64,000 nucleotides of DNA from Spirodela intermedia (Eukaryota > Streptophyta > Magnoliopsida > Alismatales > Araceae): positions 1,736,001 through 1,800,000 of the forward strand of contig LR746272.1 of assembly GCA_902729315.2 (NCBI GenBank), written 5' to 3'. A program made the position numbers and the translations under genes. Numbering within the stretch: position 1 is the stretch's first letter; every line of letters begins with the position of its first letter. Positions 47,901-59,303 of this stretch are shown piece after piece. Under the pieces are notes generated by a model. The model was given only the letters and a program-made list of their open reading frames with translations, made no database searches and was not told where the DNA came from.

Positions 47901-50900
47901 CCTCCCCTGTCAATCATGTCTTTTTTCTTTAAGTGGGCATTATGTCATGCTTTTTACATATGTTAATGGTTGGATGTAAATTCAAATGCCCACTATCATG
48001 CCCGAACCTGCAGAAAATTTTAGATTGTGGAAATTGTTGTACCTTCATATGGATTGACTTGCCATCTTAGTCATTATTAAGCCAGGCACAGCAGGATAAG
48101 GTTGTTAATGAGTCAGTTCAGATCTCCAAGTCTGAGCCACTGAGATTTATTATTGTCTTTTCTTTTACTCATATAGTATTGAATCTTTGATTTCCGGTCA
48201 CCCTTTGCTGTAGTTAAATGTTCGGTTATTTTTTAAAATTTGCTTATACACAGAACATGTGTATGTTTAGTTATTTACGGCTGGTATTCTGGCGTGAAGT
48301 GATTTGTAAGCTTAATGCCTGATGCTTATTTAGACATTGTGTGATTGATTAATTGAATCTCTTATGTTGCAGTCTTCATATGATGCTTGCGAAACTCCCA
48401 AGGAGTCGGAGTCCCCTCGTTTCAAAGCCATAATGCAGGCTACAAGTGCACCCAGGAAGAAGTTTCCTGCTGATATAAAAAGCTTCTCACATGAGCTGAA
48501 CTCCAAAGGGGTGCGACCGTTTCCATTCTGGAAGCCCCGTGGCATAAGTAATTTGAAGGTAAGAACTAAGTTTGTATTCTCATTTTGGAGGTCCATTTAT
48601 GCATCATTTGGCTATAGATTTAATTTCATTCGTCTGATGTAATACTTTTGCTTATAACACATGCTTGGATGCTGCTGCTACAGAACAAATTCCCATCTCA
48701 CATTTATTGTTTTTCTATACAGGAGGTTCAAAAAGTTATTCAGGTGAAATTTGAGAAAGCAAAGGAAGAAGTAAACTCAGATTTGGCTGTTTTTGCTGGA
48801 GATTTGGTTGGAATAATGGAAAAGAATGCAGAAAGCCATCCTGAGTGGAAGGAAACCTTGGAGGATTTGTTGATACTGGCCCGGAGTTGTAATATGATGA
48901 CAGCTAGAGAGTTCTGGCTCCAGTGTGAAGGCATAGTTCAGGATTTGGATGATCGTCGTCAGGAACTTCCCATGGGTGTTTTGAAGAAACTTTATACACG
49001 TATGCTGTTTATTCTCACGAGATGCACACGATTACTTCAATTCCACAAAGAGAGCGGGTTTACTGAAGATGAATTTGTTCTGGATCTTCGGGAACCCAAA
49101 ATACTTCATTCTGTTGATAAACGTTCATCAGCTATTGAAGGAGATGAAAAGGGTTCAAGAGTCGCAAAAAGTCCAGCTGAGACTGCTACAAAGAAATCGT
49201 ATAGTCAGGAACAGAACAGTCTGAACTGGAAAAGCCAGGAGATTAAGCCTGCACATTTTTTTCCTCCACCTGCTTTGGATAATGTAAGTGTAAGTACAGA
49301 TCTAAGCCAGGAGCGGGTTGCCTCTTGGAAGGCTTTCCCATCCCCAACAGTGAAAAATCAGAAAGGAATCACGCTTACAAAGGATGAAGGGCATGGAGAC
49401 CCTTTGGAGATCTTGGAGAAGGAGGAAAATAGTTTTGATGTGGATATTATTGAAAGCAGTCCAGAAGTACATAATTTAAAGGATTCTTCTGCTGCTCCTT
49501 CCAAGCACCAGCACAAGGTATCTTGGGGTTATTGGGGGGATCAACAATTTACTCCTGATGAGAGTTCAATAATGTGTCGCATATGTGAGGAATATGTTTT
49601 AACATCCCATGTGGAGGGTCACTCAAAGATCTGCACAATTGCTGATCGATGTGATCAGAAAGGTCTAAATGTTGACGACCGACTTCTTAGAATTGCTGAG
49701 ATCCTGGAAAAGATGATTGCATCGTCTTTACAGAAGGATACACATATGAGTGACAGCCCTGACCTTGCCAAGGCAAACTCAAGTGTCACTGAGGAATCTG
49801 ATGCTCTTTCTCCAAAACTTAGTGATTGGTCCCGACAAGGCTCAACTGATGCAATCGATTGTCTCCATGAGACTGAAAATTCTTTTTTAATGGATGATCT
49901 TAAAGGTTTGCCGACTATGACGTGTAAGACTCGTTTTGGCCCAAAATTTGATCATGGAATGGGTACATCATCAGCTGGCAGCATGACTCCTCGGTCACCT
50001 ATTGTGACACCACGGACCCGACACATCGATTTACTTTTAGCTGGAAAGGTGGGATTTTCTGAAAGTGAGGATATCGTACAGGTGGGCTTTAATGCTGGAA
50101 ACCTATATTAAGAGTTATTGAAACGTAGCTACTTGCATTTTCCTAAAATGTTGTTTTTAAGTATAAACTTAATTATATAGTTGACTAGAAAGGTACAGCA
50201 ACCACAAGGTACCTCACTTTAAAGCTGTTGTTTTGGTTTATATGCTAATACAATTTACATTACCGTTTCATTCAGGAGACGCTTTGGTTAGTTATCTGTT
50301 TTTAATTTGCAGTCCGAGTTTATTTCCCTGATCGTTCCTTTTCTATGAATTTTCTGAATGTTATATTATATTTTTTTACTTCTTGAATCTACAAATTATT
50401 CTGCTTGTAATGTTCTCGTAATCTTACCCTTTTGGTCCACCTCTTTCTATTACGATAAGTAATGTGCCATCTAGTTGTTATAGTTCTCTTTCCATGCTCA
50501 TAAAACTGGGGTTTCAGTACATCAAGCAAACTTTGTGGCTTAGAGTGCATAAAGGACAATTGGGATGTGTACGTAATGGCAAAGAGCAAAATTTGCGTCC
50601 TCATCAAGGTCGATTTTCTTTTGGTAGTCATACCCTCAGACATTCATTTGTAATCCTTTCTGCTTTTCTTTCACCTTTACTCCTATAACCCGAGAGCTTA
50701 GGAATTCTATTCTGCAGAATTCAAACTTCCTTTTTCAGTGCTCCATCATACTTTACAATGTTGTGAGATTGTGGGATCAAAATAATATATTGTGAGGCAG
50801 ACTTCATTTTTTTTAAAAAAGAGTCAGAGATATTTCTTTGGTTTTTTTTCTTTTTGAGAATGGGGATGTTATTCGGTTGGCTTTTGTTTCTTGCATAAAT

Positions 50901-53900
50901 CTGTCATTAGATCACTGATCTTTCTATGGTGCCAAATCTTTCCACTGTTGCATCCCATTTTATTCATATTGTACTTCGCACTTTCAGATAGTGGATGGTA
51001 GATCAATGATTTCATCCGTTACTACCTTTGGTGTAGATTGAAGAACTTGCAGATATTGCTCGGTGCATAGCCAGTACATCTATAGATGAGGAATCATCCT
51101 TGCAGTATCTGGTTTCCTGTCTGGAAGACCTACAAGAAGTTGTTGATCGGCGGAAGCTAGATGCACTTACCGTTCAGACTTTTGGAGCACGCATTGAGAA
51201 ACTCCATCGGTTAGTTTTATGGTGCTAAATATTTTTTTTCTCTTGTGATTTGGCTTGTTCCACATTCTCGACTATAGTCCCTGTTGCATTCTGCTACTAT
51301 TAGTTTTTTTTATTGTACTTGTTTTTGTGAACATCTGGCTTCTTATTGACTGCATTTGCTTCATGATTTTTAGGGAGAAATACTTGCAGCTATGTGATAA
51401 CATTGATGTTGAGAAGGCTGAAGCGACTACCTTAATGGACGAAGAAAATGATGTTGTTCGAAGTTTGCGGGCAAGTCCTGTTCATCCTTCTGTCAAAGAC
51501 AGGACGTCTATAGATGACTTTGTGATCATAAAACCCATCAGCCGTGGTGCATTTGGTCGTGTATTCTTGGCAAAGAAAAGGACAACCGGTGATCTATTTG
51601 CTATAAAGGTGAGCTGGCTCGTTAACAAAGTGTCATCATATAGCTAGCTTAATGTTTCTGATCGATTTACAAGAACCAAAAATTCATTGGAGGCTGGCTC
51701 AGGTAGTTCCCATGTATTTGGCATTTAAACTCAGAATGCCAAATCAAATTAAAAATATTTACCGACTGCATATATATATATATCGAATTATTCTTGTAAT
51801 TACTGAATACTCTTTGTGCACGTCCTAAAGTGTGTGATGGGTTACTGATTAAATGTGCAGTACATGATACGCTTAATAAGACTAGAGTCCTCTGTGTTGG
51901 CTATATATGTGAATATATGCATGAAACAGATTTTGGTGGGTTGGACTTTTACAGCATTGATATACGTATTGCTACTTATCATTTATAGATTTCCATGGAT
52001 CTCTTGTTTCACTGTGTCACCTCGCTTCTCTGTCTTATGAGTTCTCTTTGACTACTTGCAATATTCAGTTTTTGGTTTTGTTTGATGCCATAAATCTTCC
52101 GAATTTGTCGTCCAAATGGTAGATTTGGCTCATAAATTAAGTGTTCGTGTTCATTTATGAAAAAATTATCCAGGTTCTGAGAAAGGCAGACATGATTCGT
52201 AAAAATGCTGTAGAGAGTATTCTTGCCGAGCGGGACATTCTTATATCTGTTCAGAATCCTTTTGTGGTGAGTTCCACCTACCAAAGTTCATTGGAGATGA
52301 TAATCATTGTTTTTACTATTAACAAGTGTTTGATCAGGTCCGGTTTTTTTACTCTTTCACCTCCCGGGAGAACTTATATCTTGTCATGGAGTACTTAAAT
52401 GGTGGTGACCTATATTCATTATTGAGGAATCTTGGTTGCCTGGATGAGGATGTTGCTCGTATATATATCGCAGAAGTTGTAAGTTCTATTTTTCTGGCAA
52501 ACTCATTATCAAACATTTGACAGTTTCTATCTGGCCCTTTATTCGTGAAATTGATTTTTTTGCAGGTACTTGCTTTGGAATACTTGCATTCTCTTCATGT
52601 GGTGCACCGAGATTTGAAACCTGATAATTTGTTGATTGCGCATGATGGTCATATCAAGGTTAACTGCGATCTTACTTCTTGAGTTTTTTTTTTTTTCCCA
52701 ATACATTCATAAGTTTCAGCAAGGGCCTTTTTTCTTTCAAGAGTGTGTCAGTTTTAATGTGAGTATTCAATTCATATCTAATGAATACGTTTTGATAGCA
52801 ATTCTTTATTGTTATTCTTATGTAAATTTTGAGCCAAATTAAACGCCGATTCAGCATAATATGACAAAACATGTAAGCCTGATCATTCTATCGCCATCCC
52901 CTTTCATGCAAGAAAAGGGTAAGCCTCCCACACGGGTGGTAGGGATTTGCGTTCAAACCAGTTAGATATTCCTGTCTCTGTGTTTAGATTTTCGATTCCA
53001 TTTTTGTTGCGCATGCAAATGTGCTCCTACATGAGCAATGGCATTAAAGTAGACAAGTTACAGAGGATCATTATCTTAACAATTCAGAATATGTTTAGCA
53101 ACACGAAGTCATGTGAGGAGCTGATGGACCAGGGAAGGCGGACAGTGGATACCCACACCATATTCCTCTTTATCCACTTTTTGTTTGGTTCCTTAAATAA
53201 GCTTGTTTGGCTGGCTAGATTCTTCATACGCTTCTTATGCAGAATGATTATCTGCATTAACAGTCACCTAGAACATCCAGGCAGAGTAGTAGAACCTTGT
53301 GATCAAGGTTTCCATTTTTCCGAATTTTTTTTGATGGACATACACGGTGAATTATTGTGATCTAGAAAGAGTTTTCTGACTGTGTTAGCCATTGATGTCT
53401 TACCCTAGGTGTCATCAAAGAGGAAGTCAAAGAATTCAAGTGCTTTCACAATGCACTCACAGGAATAAACCAAAATGTCAGCATGTGTAGCTTAAAAATT
53501 GAATAAGGGCATCTACATTGCTCTTTGTTGTGAATTTTCTTATTTTATGCTGTTTTAAATCTCTCATATGCAGACGAAGACGATTGATCATCTTTTGTGG
53601 AATATGGGATTATCAATGTGTTGTGGAATATTATTTATAATGCAGCCCATAATCTTGTCGGTAATGATTCAGATATTTTTTTCAGTTATAAAATTGGCGT
53701 ACTACATGTCTTGTGCTGTATATCTTGACCGGTGGATGATTCTCTTACCAGCTGTCCTAGAGACCATATTTAGGGAAAGGAATTTCAGAAATTCTAACAG
53801 AAATTCCTAAAAAAAAGACATTCTACATATCTTCATTGCTCATCAAGAGCAATGGAAATTAGAGGGTGACCTTCAATCTTGCCTGATTAATTTTGCAAAG

Positions 53901-55191
53901 AAAAGGGATAACTTGATTTTCTGGCTTTCTTCCCTCTTTCTCATCAGCCATCCTGTTGGATGAGGGGTAGGTTTTTCTCCTTTTTACCGTATTGTGGCAG
54001 TACTATACTGTTGTTGCCTCGCTTTTTCCCTTTTTCCTTTGTTTTCTGTTCGTTACTTTTTCTGCTATAGCTTCTTTTTTAATACAACATTAGCATAAGT
54101 CACCTTCTAAAAATAATACTCACTTGCACCGTATCATCATGAAATCTCAAACATCCGGCAGGAAAACATCTCAAACTCCCTTTTTCCTTTTGTCTTCTCG
54201 TTAAGTTGTCTCTTTTGGACAGTCTTTCTTTTATTTCGCTTTCCTTCTCATGAAAACATAGCCGCGTTTGAGATTGTACAGCACAAATTAATTTTGTGAT
54301 CTGGGCTGTATTTTGACAATTCTTTCTTTATAACAGTTGACCGATTTTGGGCTTTCCAAGGTTGGGCTCATCAATAGTACTGATGATCTATCTGGGCCAA
54401 CAGTTAGTGATATACTACTTTGTGAGGATGAACCTCAATTATCTGTATCTGAGGATCAGAAAGAAAGGCGAAAGAAACGCTCTGCGGTTGGTACGCCTGA
54501 TTACTTGGCTCCCGAGATCCTCTTGGGAACAGGGCATGGTAAGTTACAATCTTGTTTACATGTAGTAGCACGCAGATATTTCCCAGTAGCACGTAGTGAT
54601 TCTCTGCGGCTGGCACACCTGTATTCTTCCTTTTTTTTTTTTGGTTTCTGCTAAGCTTCTATACGTTTTGAGCAAGTCGTGTTCATTCATACAGGTGCAA
54701 GTGCTGACTGGTGGTCTGTGGGTGTGATTCTTTTTGAACTCATCGTTGGGATTCCACCTTTTAATGCAGAGCATCCTCAGGTCTTTCTTTTTGGCATTTG
54801 TCTTTGAAATCTATTGCCTTCCCATCATTTCATCGTTTCAGGAATTTCTACAAATATGTGCAAGGAAGACAATTTTCTTGCAAAATTCATGATGTCTACT
54901 TTTATATTTCCATGGTATTATCTTTTACTAATTTTTCATGCTGTTATATGAATAAGCCTTACCGTGCTGATAAGAGGAATTTTGATTACAACATTACAAA
55001 TATTCATGATGTCACAAACACGAGACCGAAGGGGAAAATATAGAAAGGTCCTTGAGTGGTGGAATGGTCTAAAAGAGATTAGTATTGACAATAAAGTTAA
55101 GATCCAGAATAGTTAATAATCTGAACCATGAGTTCTTGCCATTGGTGAGTCCTGCACTCTGAAGAATTACTTTTATGGTCTTATCATCCTT

Positions 55192-55223
<32 letters not shown>

Positions 55224-56974
55224 CATCATCGGTGTCTGAATCCTGTCAACCTTGGTTCCTACCAGACTTAATGTTGTGTTATAGATTGTCATTTTTGTCA
55301 TCTAGACTACCAACTAACATCATATTTTCATTGATTGTACGAGAGGCCTAGTTTTGATAATTACTGCATTTGTAATTGTTGCTAGTTCGCTTGTTGTGCT
55401 TGTAATATTCTGAAAATGATAAATAACAGAAGAAAAATGTAGAATGAAATGTAATAAAAATACATTCAAGAATTGAGAAAGCATGATTATCTAAGCATGT
55501 CAATAAAAAAATACAGTATGATTCTTGTGATATTAATCATTATCTTGTTAAACCTTGCTATTAATAAAGAATCTTGGAAACCCATGTGCGAGAAGGCAAA
55601 CATGATCGTTAAATGAAATCTGAAAATGTTGATTGGTATGTGGTCCATAGCTCTGAAAAGAATTGGTGTACATCATTCGTATCCCACATCAACATGTAGA
55701 CAGGTTAAGAACCCAACAACCAGAAATCAAAATAATAGATTCCCTTCATTCAGCCCACTCTTTTACCTTGTCACCCGACCACTTCAAATCTCGAAAGCAT
55801 ACAACTTCGCCTTTTAGAATACCTTTGCTATCCCCCTTCCAAATAAGTCAAATGGTTGTATGAAACATGACCCGCCGAGTATTGTGATCCACATTCTATA
55901 TCTGATGTTTTCTTCAGCCTGATAGAAGTTTAACCGTATATTGTTTGGCATTGCTGCTGTATATGTATGTTAATCTAGAACAATTGTCAAATTTCCTGAG
56001 AGAAATATCAGAAGAATAAGATTACGAAGTTTCTTCTCTCTCCAAGCAGGCTATGCATTGTGTTTGTTATCCACAAAAATAGCCTAAAAAATCTAAAGTA
56101 TAAGTCAACTATGTGAAATCCTGTCCGTCAGAATCTTAACTTTTGGCTTCAAGAAGGCTAAATTAAGGTAGGAACGGCCAGAAGATTGTGGAACGAGAAG
56201 AGGAGGGAGATATCTAGGTTAAAGCATACGCATGAGACGTTTCAATCTGCAAGGGTTAGCTGATCTAAGTTAGGCAAAGTGTCAATATTGCTGTATAGAT
56301 GGATTTGACGTCTTGCCAGAACTACGACACAGTCGAGGAAAGGAAGCACAGTACATCAGTGAGCATAGTATCTCCATGGGATGGTGGCAAGTTGCAATGC
56401 ATAAAAAGGTTATGACCTGGGAAGTAGAGTCATCTTGCCTTTTTAGGACATTGACGATCAGGATATTTTCAAGAAATTAAAATATTAATTTCGGCGAAAA
56501 AGTTTTAACCAACTTTTGAGGATTATCTGTCTGTCTCAAAGACCGACTAAGAAAGAAAAAGCAAATGCTTGATGAATATTATTTATACTGTCTATCAGCC
56601 TCTATTCCTGAACGGACAGGCTGTCAGATCAATCTCCTCTCTCTCTCTCTCTCTCTCTCTCTAGTGTTTATCAATGTTCATCACGGTGTTATTGTTTTCT
56701 TTCTCATCTCGCTCTTGTCCGCGTGCAGATAATATTTGATAACATACTCAACAGGAAAATACCATGGCCTCAAATACCTGACGAAATGAGTTTTGAAGCA
56801 CATGATTTAATAGACAAGTAAGGAAATCTGAAGATTATTTAGTTCTCAGTGCCGCGCTGGATTTTATTTCCCTTAATGAATAAGTAACTGAGCTAAGTTT
56901 TGTGATCTTTCTGGCTTCAGTCTGTGTGATATGCATGTGTTTGATTGTAGAAAGCAAAGCGAGATCAGGCCGCA

Positions 56975-57041
<67 letters not shown>

Positions 57042-57698
57042 AGATTAATGCCCCCATTTCCCAACACAGATTACTAACTGAAGATCTTGGTGCCAGAGGA
57101 GCTCGGAGGTCGACCTGCTGATTTTTTTTTTCTTCTTTTTTTCTTTTCTGAACTACCCTTGCGCTTGACCACCGAACCGAGCTTCCATCATAACACCCGC
57201 TCGCCTTGTTTGTACAGGTGAAGCAGCACGAATACTTCAAAGACATCAACTGGGACACACTCGCCAGACAGAAGGTGACCAAAAGCACGCACGTTGGCCC
57301 CCCACTTCACGCAGAAAACCTCACCCGAACCTCTCCCACCAATCACTCCTGCAGGCTGCCTTCGTTCCTTCATCCGACAGCGCACTCGATACGAGCTACT
57401 TCACCAGCAGATACTCGTGGAACCTGGCCGACGACCGCCTCTACGAGGCCAACGAGTCCGAAGACTCCAGCGAGAACGGGAGCACCAGTGGCAGCAGCAG
57501 CTGCACCAGCAGCCGCCACAACGAACCGGTACGCCATGAGAAATTGATATTCACTTAAATACTATCAGAATTCGATAAATTACTTCTTTTTCTTTTTCTC
57601 TTCTTTTTCCCCTTACCAGGGATATGAATGCGGTGGGGGGCTCGCCGAGTTCGAGTCCGGAGCATCGGTCAACTACTCCTTCAGCAACTTTTCCTTCA

Positions 57699-57733
<35 letters not shown>

Positions 57734-57887
57734 GAATCCCTCCTCTTCTCGGGCTTTCTCTCTCTATCTTGATCAAGCTCCCGGTGCCTTTTCTCTCTCC
57801 CAGAATCTCTCTCAGCTCGCGTCCATCAACTACGACCTACTCTCCAAGGGTTGGAAGGAGGACCTCCCCGCAAACCCGGAGCCATGA
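44986..57887 (+). CDS. IREH1: IREH1-type AGC serine/threonine protein kinase (frame break in exon 13)
   Basis: Plant AGC-other kinase of the INCOMPLETE ROOT HAIR ELONGATION family, related to MAST/LATS kinases. Exons: 44986-45748, 47768-47841, 48373-48558, 48723-50081, 51037-51209, 51374-51608, 52174-52266, 52338-52478, 52566-52658, 54337-54538, 54695-54780, 56729-56817, 57070-57108, 57218-57274, 57355-57528, 57620-57700 and 57804-57887. The N-terminus [20 protein letters not shown] directly follows an in-frame TAA. A zinc-finger-like motif [20 protein letters not shown] sits near residue 626. The kinase domain runs from about 901: [11 protein letters not shown], catalytic Lys in DLFAIK (930), HRDLKPDN (1022-1029), DFG (1042), a long insert with [12 protein letters not shown], then [12 protein letters not shown]. 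The tail has [32 protein letters not shown] and [11 protein letters not shown]. Exon 13 is 13 bp shorter than expected, so exon 14 is out of frame and the joined model would stop early. The rest is intact, so this is either a sequence error or a real C-terminal truncation. Confidence 0.9.
52659..54336 (+). other. IREH1 intron 9
   Basis: Intron of 1.7 kb between the HRDLKPDN exon and the DFG exon. It contains AT-rich sequence and open frames with no family resemblance; I see nothing to annotate. Confidence 0.6.
55189..55230. repeat. (ATC)n trinucleotide repeat
   Basis: About 13 ATC units with one interruption, in IREH1 intron 11 (54,781-56,728). Confidence 0.9.
56634..56662. repeat. (CT)n microsatellite near the end of IREH1 intron 11
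   Basis: CT run of about 14 units that ends in TAG, about 65 bp before the real CAG acceptor at 56,728. Confidence 0.9.
56979..57040. repeat. (TC)31 microsatellite in IREH1 intron 12
   Basis: Perfect 62-bp TC run, the longest in the window. It lies only 29 bp before the start of exon 13, the exon with the frame break, and may act as or disturb the polypyrimidine tract of its acceptor. Confidence 0.95.
57702..57732. repeat. (TC)n microsatellite at the 5' end of IREH1 intron 16
   Basis: The TC run starts within the donor site itself (AAG, then GTCTCTCT) and ends in TAG, so the intron begins with a structure that looks like a 3' splice site. Confidence 0.9.
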
Positions 57888-59303
57888 GGCGGCGCCGCCG
57901 GCCGCCCGCCGCCGGCTGCCCGGGCTGGAACCCCACCCCCTCCAACTGCATGCATGTACAGGGTGTAAATGTAAGGACATATCGTGATCCCGCAGGCACA
58001 ACTTATCCTCCCCGGCTCCTCCACTAACCTCTGCCCCCCCTTCTTGTTTCAGAGCATACATGGAGCTTTTTTTGGGAGTCCGAATTGGGAGTTTTTCCCT
58101 CCCCATTCATCGGAAGATCTGGGCCCGTCAGATGGCTTTTTGGGCCCCGTCTGGGCCGCCATGCTCTCAAAGCTGGGCCCATGTAAGGAGAAAACCGGCC
58201 CATTTTCAGATATCTCACTCTGCCCGTACTATTATTGAGTCGAATGAATGGATATTCAGAGCATATACGTATTTGCAGCTTTCGAAGCACTTGCGGCCAA
58301 GACCGAGAAAGTATGGGGACTAATGCGCAATTTTTTTTTAACTATATTTTGACTTGCTAGATAGGCCTGTTGGTTCCGCCGTGCAGGTCACGCGATCGCC
58401 GACTTAGTCAGCGTGGGGCCCGCGCCTCTACCCCCCTACCCTGGCGCCACGCAAGCACGACGAAAAAGATAGTTGTTAGTTGACATTCTGTTTTAAGAAA
58501 CTTAGGATAGTCTTTAACAGTAGAGACGGCCATAGTGGCCCAACTAGTTGGGCCCAGATGTCAACGAGATTCGGCCCATTATGCATGACGGTCTCCGTTT
58601 TAATGGGCCAGGCTCTGAAAATTCTCGGACTAAAAGCCCATGTATTTCGGGTTTTAACTATCCATATCCATCTAGAGCGAGAGAGAGAGAGAAAGAGAGG
58701 AATGGAGGGGCTTTTGGGGGAAGATTACTTATGAGTAGGTCCAAAAATAAATATCAAGATTAATTATTAATTTCACATGTAACTAATTTGTCCAATGTCT
58801 AAATATATTTTCAGATATACCCCCAGAACGGCGGTGCGATTTGTTCCAGCAAACTGAATGCAAACACTATCCTGAAAGCCAGAGAGTCCTTGTCATCTCC
58901 ACGTCAGCAACAAGCGGCTGTTTAGGGGGACGGGAGGTAGGCTGACGCCATAAAGGCTAGCCACGTGGATCCTGGATCGGACAAAACTGGGTGGAACGTG
59001 CGGGAGCGTGCCTATTGATCGCGCACTATAATTTTTTGTCAGTTTATTGGTTCGAATATAAAATTATTTGCTCCAGCACCGTAAAAATATTATATTGAGG
59101 TTTTGGATCTGCTGTCTATTTGTGTATTATTATATTAAAGGGATTTGTTGACAGGGGAGGAACATAATTTTTTTTTTAAAAATCTACTCTTAAATTTTCT
59201 CCTGCTGGTTTTCGAGGGCCTTCTCGATCAGACAGCAGTCTCCTCTCAAGCAGCGGAGACGTGAGGAAGAGAGCAAGAGCGGGAGCTCGTCCGTGGGGGT
59301 CGG
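57888..59303. promoter_or_regulatory. Region between the kinase and aldolase genes with a GGCCCA/TGGGCC cluster
   Basis: 1.4 kb. Between about 58,120 and 58,640 there are about ten TGGGCC or GGCCCA cores on both strands. TGGGCY is the site II element bound by TCP factors in plant promoters. A GA tract (58,677-58,698) and AT-rich sequence follow. No gene is supported. Confidence 0.5.

Noticed and set aside
52930-52960. GCGTTCAAACC, resembling a tRNA T-loop
   Set aside because: No cloverleaf can be built from the flanks.
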